NCBI RefSeq assembly: GCF_020889685.1
Contig: NZ_JACMYO010000031.1
Coordinates: 1 to 57,466 of the forward strand
Direction of reading: 5' to 3'
DNA: 57,466 nucleotides
From: Bradyrhizobium oropedii
Lineage (GTDB): Bacteria; Pseudomonadota; Alphaproteobacteria; Rhizobiales; Xanthobacteraceae
The position numbers were made by a program, and so were the translations under genes. Below the pieces are notes generated by a model. It searched no databases, had not been told where the DNA came from, and saw only the letters and a list, made by a program, of their open reading frames with translations. Shown here piece by piece: positions 19,245 to 28,342 of the stretch. Each line of letters starts with the position of its first letter. Position 1 is the first letter of the stretch.

Positions 19245-19258
19245 AATTGTTGACAATT
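19245..19258. promoter_or_regulatory. Operator candidate AATTGT-N2-ACAATT (copy 1)
   Basis: Perfect inverted repeat AATTGT-TG-ACAATT in the space between the enolase-superfamily gene and the divergent GntR gene. The core TTGT-N2-ACAA resembles known operators of FCD-type GntR regulators. The same element recurs at 20447-20460, before the symporter gene. Confidence 0.65.
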
Positions 19259-19349
19259 GACAGTTTTGGCGATTTTCATAGAAAAAGTCGACTGAAAAGT
19301 TGATTTCCATGGAAAAAGGCAACTGAAAAAGTGGACGCGGGGGAATGTC

Positions 19350-20057
19350 ATGAGTGGAATTGCAGACCTGGAGCCAGCGACGAAACAAAGCCTGGACCGC
19401 GTTGCTGCGAACAGATTGCGCGATGCGCTCGTGTCTGGCCGAATAGCTGCGGGCGCACGTCTTACCGAGATCAGTTTGGCTGAGCAGTTCGGTCTGTCAC
19501 GCGGAACCATTCGGGCCGCCTTGCAACGGCTGGTTTCTGAAGGACTGATCGTGCAGCGACCCTATACGGGCTGGGAAGTAACAACTTTGTCCCCACACGA
19601 TGTCTGGGAGCTGGGTACCTTGCGCGCGAGCCTTGAGGGCCTGGCGGGACGTCTCGCAGCCGAGCGAATTGATGATGCTGGAAGAACCGCTCTCATGAAT
19701 GTCTTCCGTGCTATGGAAGATGCTGCTCGCGATGAAAATCAATCCCTTTTGGCGGCTGATCTTGCTTTGCATAGGATGATCGTCAGCTTATCGGGTAACG
19801 AGCGGCTTGCTCACCACTATGACCTCATCACCAATCAATTGAGACTTTATATCGCCTCATCTAACCGTCTTGTCGGAATCGAGGGTGGTATCGTCGCACG
19901 CCATTATGAACTTATTGAGCCAATCCTGAAGGGCGACGGGGATGCTGCGGAGCAAGCGTTTCGGGACTTCTTCCACCGTTCTAATAGCGAGCTCGCCGAA
20001 TTCCTTGCAGTGGGTGAGCGGGAGCCAGTGGAAGCCGCTCCTACGTCAAAAAATTAA
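19350..20057 (+). CDS. GntR-family transcriptional regulator, FCD subgroup
   Basis: A 235-residue regulator with a winged helix-turn-helix (RLTEISLAEQFGLSRGTIRA, then ALQRLVSEGLIVQRPYTGWE) and an all-helical C-terminal FCD ligand domain (ELGTLRASLEGLAGRLAAE, DLALHRMIVSLSGNERLAHH, ARHYELIEPILKGD). FCD domains bind carboxylate metabolites through a metal, and such regulators usually repress adjacent catabolic genes. It is divergent from the enolase-superfamily gene and upstream of the symporter. Matching operators lie in both control regions, so autoregulation and control of both units are likely. Confidence 0.92.
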   Translation: MSGIADLEPATKQSLDRVAANRLRDALVSGRIAAGARLTEISLAEQFGLSRGTIRAALQRLVSEGLIVQRPYTGWEVTTLSPHDVWELGTLRASLEGLAGRLAAERIDDAGRTALMNVFRAMEDAARDENQSLLAADLALHRMIVSLSGNERLAHHYDLITNQLRLYIASSNRLVGIEGGIVARHYELIEPILKGDGDAAEQAFRDFFHRSNSELAEFLAVGEREPVEAAPTSKN

Positions 20058-20446
20058 GCCGAAAGATTAGAGAGCTCCCGATCTTGAGGAGCCGTGACCA
20101 GCGCGCGGCTTAATTCGATGGCCAGACGGGCGGGGGTTGTTCGAACGACCGCACTGCGTGTGCGCTCGGACAGCATTTACTCTTCACGTCGGATGATAAG
20201 ACTCAAGCCCGACCTGCGATTCAATTCGCGGACATGTCTGGGGTCGCTATCCCCAAGTAGATCTGCGTTGCAAGTGGCCCAAAGCCCCCCCCCGGCGGTA
20301 CTAGTCCCGAACTACTTGGTATTCCAAAGAGGGGGCCAAGAGTGCGGCGGCCAAGAGCTCCACAAATGCCCGACGCGCGACGGCGCAATGTCAAATAGGA
20401 CGGTATGAGCCTGCCCTTGACAAACCCATCCATATTGTAGAGCTTT
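20058..20446. other. Gene-less region between regulator and symporter
   Basis: About 390 bases with no recognisable gene. It contains a run of nine C at 20285-20293. The symporter promoter should lie toward its right end, near the operator at 20447. Confidence 0.35.
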
Positions 20447-20460
20447 AATTGTTAACAATC
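20447..20460. promoter_or_regulatory. Operator candidate AATTGT-N2-ACAATC (copy 2)
   Basis: AATTGT-TA-ACAATC lies about 100 bases before the symporter start and shares 12 of 14 positions with the element at 19245-19258, including the TTGT-N2-ACAA core. Two copies in the two control regions of one catabolic cluster argue for binding by the GntR regulator. Confidence 0.62.
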
Positions 20461-20562
20461 ATCTGTTGGCAATCTGCCGGTCCCTAGGGGCCGAGCCGGC
20501 CGCGGCTGGCTGCGCACATCCGCACATTCTGATTGGGCCAAACCATGTGAGAAGAGGGACGC

Positions 20563-22086
20563 ATGAATAAGGGATTGTTGGTCTCGGGGGGCCTCCCCCA
20601 ATTTTATGGCTACTTGGAAATGATCGCGCTGGCATTGGTCCTTTTGGCGCTGTCCTACATGATCAAGCGCATCTTCGTGCGAAACACTCATGGTTTCATC
20701 ATCGCCAATAGACAAGTGGGGTTCGGCTTCGGAGTGGGTGCCGTTATCTCGGCTTGGACCTACGCGATGGCGGTCTTGATGAGCGCGGGGATGACGTTCC
20801 AGTGGGGCTTGTCAGGGCTACTCTGGTTCGTCGTTCCGAACGGCTTCGCGGTCATGGCCATGATCCCGTTTGCGCGCATCCTTCGCCGGAGCATGCCGAA
20901 TGGGTACACCATTGCAGAATTCATCAAGCATCGTTTTGACGACTCCAAGCTTGCGTCTGGCGTGGTGACCTTGTCGGTCATTCTCAGCATTCTGCTGGCG
21001 ATACTGATTAACCTCAAAGGCCTGTCGATTGTGATGTCTGTCGTCTTTGGGATTAAGCCCGAATTCGCCGCGACCGCCAGCATCCTTTGCATATTAGCGT
21101 ATTCTTACTTTGGCGGTTTGTGGACCAGCGTCATCACCGGAACATTGAACACGCTGATGCTGACAGTACCGTCCGCCATTGTGGTCGTTGCCGTGTATCA
21201 CTTTATACCCGGGGGAGCGGACGCAGTGTTTTCTGCTGTGGGTGAAGCCAATCCCCAGAACCTGAGCGTACTGCGAGCCGATGCCGCCGCTGGATTTGGA
21301 ATCACCTTGGCATTCGGTCTGCTCACTGCCGTCGGGGACCAGGCTCTCTGGCAGAAAGTCTGGTCGATCCGAAGCCGTGAAGTCACACGGGTATTTTTCT
21401 GGGCAGGAGCACTCTTCTATCCCATCCCTATCGCTGCGGGCATGCTCGGCCTCGTTGGCATAGCGTACGGTTTGACACCTGCGGATATCGGCGGCGACAT
21501 CGTTGCAATCGGCCCGCATATCGTGTCTCACCTTGGGTTACCCGTGATCCTTGTCCTTCTTTATTGCCTGACCATCTTGGCCGCATCATACTCCAGCGTT
21601 GATGCTGCGAGTTCTGCACTCTCTTCCGTCGTCGCAGTCGACATCGTTCACAGGCTATGGCCGGACACGAACGAGCGCCGCTTGTTCCTGATTACAAAGG
21701 TTTCGATCCTTTCCGGTGGAGCGGTCGGCTTGGCAATCTTGCTCACCGGCATTGACTTCACCTCGTTGGTGTTGACGGAGTCCTCCCTACGAACGGCAAT
21801 CCTGGTGCCATTCGTTCTAGCAATCGTCTGGCCCCCTACCAATACAATCGGCTTCGTAGCGGGTGTCGTGCTAGCGATCGTAGTCGGTCAAACGGCACGC
21901 TATTTCCATGGCGAGCTCTGGGGCACCCTCACGACTTTGGGAGTGAGCGGCGGGACGGTTCTTATCGCAGGCCTGCTGGATGGCCGGAAATTCGATATGG
22001 CGTCGCTACGAAATGTCCGAAGTGAAATCGGTGGCGATAGCACGGCTCTTGCTTCCGATAGCCAATTCGAAACAGCAAGAACGTAA
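20563..22086 (+). CDS. Sodium:solute symporter family transporter
   Basis: A 507-residue, very hydrophobic inner-membrane protein with about 13 helices. It has the SSS-family features FIIANRQVGFGFGVGAVIS, AWTYAMAVLMSAGMTFQWGL, YSYFGGLWTSVITGTLNTLM and LAASYSSVDAASSALSSVVA. It should couple sodium entry to uptake of an organic solute, plausibly the carboxylate used by the enolase-superfamily enzyme. The short membrane protein gene 10 bases downstream is probably co-translated. The upstream operator links it to the GntR regulator. Confidence 0.9.
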   Translation: MNKGLLVSGGLPQFYGYLEMIALALVLLALSYMIKRIFVRNTHGFIIANRQVGFGFGVGAVISAWTYAMAVLMSAGMTFQWGLSGLLWFVVPNGFAVMAMIPFARILRRSMPNGYTIAEFIKHRFDDSKLASGVVTLSVILSILLAILINLKGLSIVMSVVFGIKPEFAATASILCILAYSYFGGLWTSVITGTLNTLMLTVPSAIVVVAVYHFIPGGADAVFSAVGEANPQNLSVLRADAAAGFGITLAFGLLTAVGDQALWQKVWSIRSREVTRVFFWAGALFYPIPIAAGMLGLVGIAYGLTPADIGGDIVAIGPHIVSHLGLPVILVLLYCLTILAASYSSVDAASSALSSVVAVDIVHRLWPDTNERRLFLITKVSILSGGAVGLAILLTGIDFTSLVLTESSLRTAILVPFVLAIVWPPTNTIGFVAGVVLAIVVGQTARYFHGELWGTLTTLGVSGGTVLIAGLLDGRKFDMASLRNVRSEIGGDSTALASDSQFETART

Positions 22087-22096
22087 AGGAGCGGCA

Positions 22097-22387
22097 ATGT
22101 CGATATATCACATCGTATTAGCATTGGGCGCGGTCGCGACCCTCCTCTTCTTCATTGGCCTTAAGCAAGGAGCCGTCGCAGCTATTCGAGACGCCGACAA
22201 AACTTCCGAGAACGAAACCGTTGAAGATGGTGGTTACGCCTGGACGGCTATCGCGGCCGTAATAGCATCCAGCACAATCATCACATTGGCGGGGACAAGC
22301 CCGATATTCATCTATTTGGGGCCTCTTCTGGCTATCGGAAGCGCAGCCGGTATCGGCACCGCGTTCCTCGTTGGGGATCGAAAGTAA
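22097..22387 (+). CDS. Small two-helix membrane protein, symporter partner
   Basis: A 96-residue protein from the ATG at 22097, which has AAAGGAG (22086-22091) in front. It has hydrophobic segments at about residues 3-22 and 47-92 (the latter probably two helices), with an acidic linker (DADKTSENETVEDGG). It follows the symporter by 10 bases. Small partner proteins of this kind accompany some SSS transporters. I do not recognise a named family. Confidence 0.7.
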   Translation: MSIYHIVLALGAVATLLFFIGLKQGAVAAIRDADKTSENETVEDGGYAWTAIAAVIASSTIITLAGTSPIFIYLGPLLAIGSAAGIGTAFLVGDRK

Positions 22388-22444
22388 ATTACGGTCAATT
22401 GTTCAGCACAGACTCACGGGCTTTTCGCAATACCCGTGAGTTGC

Positions 22445-22603
22445 TCATTGCCACCAACGCCGTTTGCATTTGGTTTTGGCGAGCGAGAAGAATGGCCACT
22501 CGATCAGACCGCGCTGATCGCGCGGGCTGGCGTCGCCCGTGGCGATGACGAACGGATCGAGCTTGCTTCGCTCGCTCGGCGTGATGAGGCGGCGCGACGA
22601 CAT
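22445..22603 (-). pseudogene. Replication initiator protein A (RepA-like) N-terminal fragment
   Basis: The first 40 or so residues read SSRRLITPSERSKLDPFVIA and then RDQRGLIEWPFFSLAKTK, the typical opening of the RPA-type replication initiator found in alphaproteobacterial integrative elements. The frame then stops at 22445 and nothing further of the roughly 300-residue protein follows. It is a 5' remnant, in the usual ICE order after an excisionase-like gene. Confidence 0.6.
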
Positions 22604-22617
22604 GAGCAAGCGCAGCC

Positions 22618-22868
22618 TCAACGATTTGCGTTGCCGGCGGCGCGCGCCTCGACGTGGCGCGGGTCCGACGTTGAGCTGCAAGCAGCCTGATCAGCCGAGG
22701 TTTCGCGGTCGGCGATCGCGTAGACAACCCCGCCACCGAGCTTGCGGAAGGTCGGTCCGTTGCGGTGGCAGCGGAGCTTCTCGAGCGCACGCGCGAGAGG
22801 CCAAGGTGGCGCGCGGCTCCGGGGGTGCGCACATAGCGCGTCGTGAGCTGCGCGGTCTGGTCGAGCAT
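22618..22868 (-). pseudogene. Excisionase/AlpA-like helix-turn-helix protein, frameshifted
   Basis: The first part in one frame is DQTAQLTTRYVRTPGAARHL followed by GLS, the start of a MerR-type excisionase helix-turn-helix. The remainder lies in another frame as EKLRCHRNGPTFRKLGGGVV, YAIADRETSADQAA and TSDPRH. Together they rebuild the small DNA-binding protein that sits before repA in many rhizobial ICEs. The break is at about 22800. Inactive as it stands. Confidence 0.6.
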
Positions 22869-23073
22869 AGGAGATCTCCGTCTTGCCTTGAAGCGCCGCA
22901 GCCAAGTCGCGGCATGTCGGGGCCAGAGTTGCGTAGAGTTTTGGCGTTGGGGATGGACGAAAATTCGGCCTTCGATTGTGTCCCCCCACAGCGCAACCGG
23001 GCGAAGCCGAGCGTTGCCAGCGAGGCGCGGGTTGACTCATTGGGCGCACGAATTGCAGAGATCGAAGTGCTGG

Positions 23074-23677
23074 TCAGAGGCCGCGCAGGAGTTTTAGATA
23101 GCCGCGCTCGACGAGCGCGATCGAATCGTGAATGAGCCGGTTCGCCCTACGGCGGGCGTGCGAATCCTTCCAGTCGACCAAACGACGATGGGCGTGGTCT
23201 GAGGCGAGCACCTTCGCTGCCACGTCTCGCGGACCGCCGCCGAGGTCGTGGACGTCGAAGGCGTGAAGCAGCTGAATCAATCGCCGCTTCTGAAACGCTG
23301 TCAGCCGCAAGGCCGCCGGTAGAGAACCGGTGCGCTGGCCGGCAAGGCAACGCGCGAAATGTAGCGCCACGTGCGCCCGCAGCGCGCCCATGCTGTCGAG
23401 CGGTACAAGCACGGCAGGCCGGCGGGGCGGCCTGCTCGTCGCGCAACCGGACATGTAGCTCACCCGAGCAGTCCGCGATCACCAGCTCGCGACGGTCAGC
23501 ATCGGGCGGCTCGAGGAGCGACTGCCCGAAAACGCTGCGATCAACCGAATGGGGAGTATCGAAGCCCGGCGGCGCGGGCTCCAGGCTCAATGTTCCCGGT
23601 GACGCCTCGGCGGAGCCAGATGGCTGGCTCTGGCGCAACCGGAGAGACTGGGTCATGGGCGACACCGCAGCCTCCAT
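23074..23677 (-). pseudogene. DUF2285-domain protein, frameshifted ICE regulator
   Basis: The C-terminal part (23074-23440) is a DUF2285 domain: LPAALRLTAFQKRRLIQLLH, then ADWK-like LVDWKDSHARRRANRLIHDS and IALVERGYLKLLRGL. The preceding part lies in another frame, with LSLEPAPPGFDT, FGQSLLEPPDADRRELVIAD and GELHVRLRDEQAA. The frames meet near 23410-23440. DUF2285 proteins include FseA, the excision activator of a Mesorhizobium ICE, which is made by programmed frameshifting between two genes. Here the break lies inside the body and the next genes are also broken, so decay is more likely than programming. Confidence 0.62.
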
Positions 23678-23934
23678 CGACGTGCGAAACTCGTTCGGAT
23701 GGTGTCGGGATCAGCGCCCTCGCGCGCGATCTGGCGCTCAGGCGGCGGCTTCATCGTGCAGGTCGCGCACCGAATCGAGGATGCGGGATCATGATGCGTC
23801 GTGATTTCCAGCGTGTCGAGCAAGCTACGAAAATAGCGACGCATGCTCTGCCGATCGCCGTCTCTGCGAGCGCTTCGTTTCGGATTGGCCCGCGATCGCA
23901 GCTCATTCCTTTTCCAAATCTTGATGCAGTCGTC

Positions 23935-25020
23935 TCAAGCAGGCTCGGACTCGTGGACCCAGTCGGCTTTGACCGACTTCAAAAGCGGAATCACCTCGCG
24001 CCCGAACGCCGGCAGTTCGTCAGTGAAATTCAGGAAGGCGCAAAGGATCATGTCGACGCCGATCGCCTCATAGGCACGGATACGCTCCGCGATCAGCTCG
24101 GGGGGACCGAACAGACGGGTCTTGAAGCCGTCATTGGGCTGAACCAGGTTGGCGTGGCTCGAGTCCGCCCACATCCCGATCCTCTCGGCTGTCGATGCGC
24201 CAGCCTGCTTCACCTGGTCGGCGAAGGCCTGCACGATCTCGGGGTCGGCGCCGGCGATGATCGCCTCGAGTTGCTCGAGCGCTTCCCGCTCGGTCGGCCG
24301 CTGGATGATGAAGCCGTTGAGCCCGAACTTGACGGTGCGGCCTTCCGCCTTGGCGAGCGCGCGGACCTCGTCGATCTGCTGCTTGGCGCCCTCCACCGTG
24401 GTGCCATTGAGAAAATACCAATCCGAATATTTCGCGGCCATCCGGCGCGCGGCCTTGGAATTGCCGCCCTGGAAAATCTCCGGATGTGGCTGCGAGATCG
24501 GCCTCGGTTTTAGCCAAGCGTTATTAATCCTGTAGAAGTCGCCCTTGAAGGTGAAACGGTCTTGCGTCCAGAGACCTTTGAGCACCTGGATGAACTCCTC
24601 CGAGCGGCGATACCGTTCGTCATGTTCCAGCCAGGGCTCGCCAAAGGCGCGAAACTCGTCCTTGAACCAGCCAGTGAGGATGTTGATGGCAAACCGCCCC
24701 TTGGAATAGACGTCGATCGTGGCCCCCACCTTCGCGATCATGGCCGGATGCCAGAAGCCGGTGTGAATCGCGCTGATCAGCTTCAGCCGCTTGGTCTGAG
24801 CCGAGAGCACTGCCGTGCAGGTGATGGCTTCCTGCTGCAGCTCCCAGCCATGGCTCGCGATGAAGCGCGCCGGCGCCAGGCCATATTCGAAGCCGAGCGC
24901 TTCGGCCTCACGCGCCAGAGAAGCGTTGTAGTCGAGCGTCCAGTCGGTGCGCTGCGGAACGTTGCTGATGACGAAGCCGCCGCTGCCGAGCGGCATCCAA
25001 TATCCAAAACGAATCGCCAT
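23935..25020 (-). CDS. sfnG: FMN-dependent dimethylsulfone-type monooxygenase (SfnG-like, LLM class)
   Basis: A 361-residue luciferase-like enzyme from the ATG at 25020, where the family start AIRFGYWMPLGSGGFVISN begins; the frame is open further upstream but without support. Other marks are DWTLDYNASLAREAEALGFE, ISAIHTGFWHPAMIAKVGAT, SKGRFAINILTGWFKDEFRA and HDERYRRSEEFIQVLKGLW. SfnG oxidises dimethylsulfone to methanesulfinate with FMNH2 from a separate reductase. It is the last gene of the minus-strand run and lies 16 bases after livF. Length and motifs fit SfnG, but the true substrate may be a related organosulfur compound. Confidence 0.88.
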   Translation of the reverse strand: MAIRFGYWMPLGSGGFVISNVPQRTDWTLDYNASLAREAEALGFEYGLAPARFIASHGWELQQEAITCTAVLSAQTKRLKLISAIHTGFWHPAMIAKVGATIDVYSKGRFAINILTGWFKDEFRAFGEPWLEHDERYRRSEEFIQVLKGLWTQDRFTFKGDFYRINNAWLKPRPISQPHPEIFQGGNSKAARRMAAKYSDWYFLNGTTVEGAKQQIDEVRALAKAEGRTVKFGLNGFIIQRPTEREALEQLEAIIAGADPEIVQAFADQVKQAGASTAERIGMWADSSHANLVQPNDGFKTRLFGPPELIAERIRAYEAIGVDMILCAFLNFTDELPAFGREVIPLLKSVKADWVHESEPA

Positions 25021-25036
25021 GACGCGCAGCTCCTGC

Positions 25037-25828
25037 TCATACAGTCGTGGTCTGGACCGGCTCCACGGCCGCCGTTCCGGCCGCTGCGGCACCGAGATAG
25101 AATTGGGCAACATCGTCCCGCTCGGCGAGATCAGCTGCCGTGCCTGACGCAGCGACCTTGCCGTTCTCGAGGACGTAACCGTGATCGGCAAATTGAAGGA
25201 CAAGATGGGCGTTCTGCTCGGCCAGCAGAAAGCTGACGCCCTCGTTTCTGTTGAGATCGCGGATGATGTGGAAGATCTCCTCCACGATGATCGGCGCCAG
25301 GCCCATCGAAGGCTCGTCGAGCAGCACGAGGGTCGGACGCGTCATCAGTGCGCGCCCGATCGCAACCATCTGCTGCTCGCCTCCCGAGGTCAGGCCGCAA
25401 CGCACGCCGCGGCGCTGTCTGAGCCGCGGAAACCAAGTGTAGATGCGTTCGAGATCGTCGGCGAGCGCACGACGGCTCGGCCGGCGCACAAACCCGCCGC
25501 TGCGAAGGTTCTCCTCGACCGTGAGCTGAGGAAAGACGTGACGACCTTCCAGAACCTGGACCACTCCCCTGGCAACAAGGTCGGCCGGATCGAGCGCTCT
25601 GGTGATCTCGCCGCGCCAGTTGATTGCGCCACGGCTCAAGTGTCCGCGCTCGGACGCGAGCAGGTTCGAGATTGCCTTCAGCGTAGTGGTCTTCCCGGCG
25701 CCATTGGCGCCGAGAAGAGCAACGATTGATCCCTCTTCGACCCTGAACGAAACGCCGCGCAAGGCCAGAATCGCCTGACTGTAGAGGACCTCGATGTTAT
25801 CGACTTCGAGAAACTGCGACGCGGTCAT
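25037..25828 (-). CDS. Branched-chain-type ABC transporter ATP-binding protein (LivF-like)
   Basis: A 263-residue ATPase with Walker A ALLGANGAGKTTTLKAISN, signature LTSGGEQQMVAIGRALM, Walker B LVLLDEPSMGLAPIIVEEIF and the EQN H-loop variant LLAEQNAHLVLQFADHGYVL that typifies LivF. It pairs with the LivG-like ATPase at 29232. It lies between the binding protein gene and sfnG, so the importer and the monooxygenases form one unit. Confidence 0.92.
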   Translation of the reverse strand: MTASQFLEVDNIEVLYSQAILALRGVSFRVEEGSIVALLGANGAGKTTTLKAISNLLASERGHLSRGAINWRGEITRALDPADLVARGVVQVLEGRHVFPQLTVEENLRSGGFVRRPSRRALADDLERIYTWFPRLRQRRGVRCGLTSGGEQQMVAIGRALMTRPTLVLLDEPSMGLAPIIVEEIFHIIRDLNRNEGVSFLLAEQNAHLVLQFADHGYVLENGKVAASGTAADLAERDDVAQFYLGAAAAGTAAVEPVQTTTV

Positions 25829-25848
25829 GACGATCCTTCAGGGCAACA

Positions 25849-27201
25849 TCAGTTGGTTGCATCGCGCGGTGTGATGCCCTTTTCCTTGGCGTAGGCGGCA
25901 GCGCGCTCATAGATCAGGGGCAGCAGCAAGTCCCGGTCGGATTTCACCCAACCGTTGGACACCACGTTCCACTTCTCACCGTCCCACTGCAGCACCTTGC
26001 CCGCGCCACCGCCCTCGTGGTCCTTCGCCGAGAGCTTCAGCGGCTGCTGGAGACCGGTGGCGCCGATTTCCGCAAGGCGCTTCTCGGAGAGGTCGAGATG
26101 CTCGAGGCCCCACTGCGCTTCCTCGCCATTGATCGGCCGCACGCCGAAATGCGCCTGTGCCGTCCGGATCGCCTCCACCGCGACGATCGCCTCGTCGACG
26201 CCGGAATTGTAGTAGACCGAGCCAAAACTCTTCGGGTCCTTGAGATCGCTGAGACCCTTGTCGAGAATGTATTTCTTGAGCTTCTGATGGATCTCGAAAT
26301 TCGCGCCGGCGGGGAATGGCGTGATTGCGAGATAGCCCTTGGCCACGGCGCCGGCAGGGCGAACGTCCTCCTCGGAGCCCGACCAGATCCCGCCGACGAT
26401 ATGATCGACCGGAAAGCCCACCTTGGCGGCGGTCTTGATCGCAACCGGCGTCATGACGCCCCAGCCGCGCAAGAATACCCAGTCGGGCTTGAGCTGGCGG
26501 ATCTTGGCCCATTGCGCCGATTGTTCATTGCCCGGATGCGGCACCGGAATCTGGATGTCCTCGAAGCCGTACGTCTTGGCAAGGTGGGCAAGCGGGACCT
26601 GCGTTTCCTTGCCGTAAGGCGAATCGTGATAGACGGTCGCGATCTTGAGGCCCTTCAGCTTGTCCTTGCCGCCGACCTTCTCCGCGATGAAATTGACCGC
26701 CGAGGAGGCTTCGCTCCAGAAGCTGAAGACGACCGGGAAGCTGTACGGGAACACCCGCCCGTCGATCGCCTCGGTGCGGCCATAGGCGATCGTGACCAGC
26801 GGAATCTTGTCGGCCACCGATTTCTCGGTCAGTGCCTTCGAAATCGGATCGCCATGCGGCAGGAAGATCGGCACCGGCGAACCGTTCTTGCCTGCCTTCA
26901 CTCGTTCATAGCATTCGACGCCCTTCTCGACCTCCCAGTTGGTCTCGCATTCGTCCCAGACCAGCTTGATGCCGTTGATGCCGCCTTCGACCTCGTTGAT
27001 GTAGCGGAAATAATCGATCTCGCCGGCCCAGACCGGAATGCCGCTCGATGCATAGGCACCGACGCGAAACGTCGCGAGCGGGAAGTATTGCGTTTTTGCG
27101 TCTTCCGCCGAGGCGGTGGTGCCGATGGCCGCCGCCGACAGAACGAGGGCAGCCAGGCCGATCGCCCTGCTCATGATCCGCTTCTGTTTCCGTAAAGACA
27201 T
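25849..27201 (-). CDS. Branched-chain-type ABC transporter substrate-binding protein
   Basis: A periplasmic type I binding protein of about 450 residues (Peripla_BP_6 group). It has a Sec signal with GLAALVLSAAAIGTTASAED, then YFPLATFRVGAYASSGIPVW, FLPHGDPISKALTEKSVADK and ATVYHDSPYGKETQVPLAHL. It belongs to the long subgroup linked with organosulfur, urea or amide uptake rather than classical leucine binding. The start at 27201 gives the usual basic n-region (SLRKQKR). Confidence 0.88.
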   Translation of the reverse strand: MSLRKQKRIMSRAIGLAALVLSAAAIGTTASAEDAKTQYFPLATFRVGAYASSGIPVWAGEIDYFRYINEVEGGINGIKLVWDECETNWEVEKGVECYERVKAGKNGSPVPIFLPHGDPISKALTEKSVADKIPLVTIAYGRTEAIDGRVFPYSFPVVFSFWSEASSAVNFIAEKVGGKDKLKGLKIATVYHDSPYGKETQVPLAHLAKTYGFEDIQIPVPHPGNEQSAQWAKIRQLKPDWVFLRGWGVMTPVAIKTAAKVGFPVDHIVGGIWSGSEEDVRPAGAVAKGYLAITPFPAGANFEIHQKLKKYILDKGLSDLKDPKSFGSVYYNSGVDEAIVAVEAIRTAQAHFGVRPINGEEAQWGLEHLDLSEKRLAEIGATGLQQPLKLSAKDHEGGGAGKVLQWDGEKWNVVSNGWVKSDRDLLLPLIYERAAAYAKEKGITPRDATN

Positions 27202-27271
27202 CTGCTTACCCTCCATTTGATGCAGAATTCACGTCGGGGCTCACGCCCGCATTTGATGGTTTCGTTGCTTG

Positions 27272-28339
27272 CTAGCGGCCGAGGCGCGCGGCCAGTTGCG
27301 TCCATGCGCGCGACAGCAGTGCTGCGAGCCCTCTCGGCTCCTTGATCAGGAACCAGACGATCAGCGCGCCGAACAACGCCTTCTGAAGATTTTCGAGCTG
27401 TCCGGGATCGATCGCGCCTCCGAACAACCCGCCGCCGACGTGATCGAGCAGGATCGGCAGCAAGATCATGAAGGCGGCGCCCAGATAGTTGCCGCTGATG
27501 CTGCCCATGCCGCCGATGATGATCGCAAACATCACCTGGAACGAACGATCCAGGTTGAAGCTGCGCGCATCGACCGTGCCGAGATAGGCAAAGGCCCAGA
27601 GCGCACCTGCGATCCCGATCACCAGCGAGCTCACGAAGAACGCCTTCAGCTTTCCGGCGGATACCGGAACGCCGATCACCGCAGCCGCGGTATCCATGTC
27701 ACGGATCGCCATCCAGGTCCGGCCGGTCTGACTGCGAACCAGCCGCGTTGCGACAACAGTCACGACGACGACGGTGGCCAGCGTCAGGAAATAGCGACCG
27801 GTCGGGCTCGAGAGATCATGGCCGAAGATCGCAAGCCGTGGCGCCGAGATCGAGCTTGAGGTCGAATAGTTCGAGAACCAGCCATATTGATTGAACAGCC
27901 ATTCGAGCAGAAACTGCGTCGCCAGCGTCGATGCGACGAGGTAGAAGCCCTTGATCCGCAGGCTCGGCAGCCCAGCGACGATGCCCACCAGCCCGGAGAT
28001 GACGCCGCCGAGCAGCAGGCTGACCGGCAACGGCAGCTCCGGCAGGCGCAGCAGCAGATTGTATGTCGCATACGCACCGACCGACATGAACCCGCCGGTG
28101 CCGAGCGAGGCCTGCCCGGCGTAGCCCATCAGCAGGTTCAGCCCCAGCGCGGTGAGCGACATGATCAGGAACGGGATCAGGACGGCATTGAGCCAGTAGT
28201 CGTTGGCCACCAGGGGAATGCCGACCAGTGCGGCGAGCAGCAGAACCGCCGAGCCGACGCGCAGCCGATCCCGCGTAACCCGGGCGGTGTCACGCGTAGC
28301 GCTGAACCCTTCGATGGCATCGGTGCCGATCGCAGACAT
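27272..28339 (-). CDS. Branched-chain-type ABC transporter permease (LivM-like)
   Basis: A 355-residue inner-membrane permease with multiple hydrophobic helices and LivM-type motifs GYAGQASLGTGGFMSVGAYA, LPSLRIKGFYLVASTLATQF, WMAIRDMDTAAAVIGVPVS and IIGGMGSISGNYLGAAFM. It lies between the LivH-like permease and the binding protein on one strand, 3 bases after livH. Confidence 0.92.
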   Translation of the reverse strand: MSAIGTDAIEGFSATRDTARVTRDRLRVGSAVLLLAALVGIPLVANDYWLNAVLIPFLIMSLTALGLNLLMGYAGQASLGTGGFMSVGAYATYNLLLRLPELPLPVSLLLGGVISGLVGIVAGLPSLRIKGFYLVASTLATQFLLEWLFNQYGWFSNYSTSSSISAPRLAIFGHDLSSPTGRYFLTLATVVVVTVVATRLVRSQTGRTWMAIRDMDTAAAVIGVPVSAGKLKAFFVSSLVIGIAGALWAFAYLGTVDARSFNLDRSFQVMFAIIIGGMGSISGNYLGAAFMILLPILLDHVGGGLFGGAIDPGQLENLQKALFGALIVWFLIKEPRGLAALLSRAWTQLAARLGR

Positions 28340-28342
28340 GCG

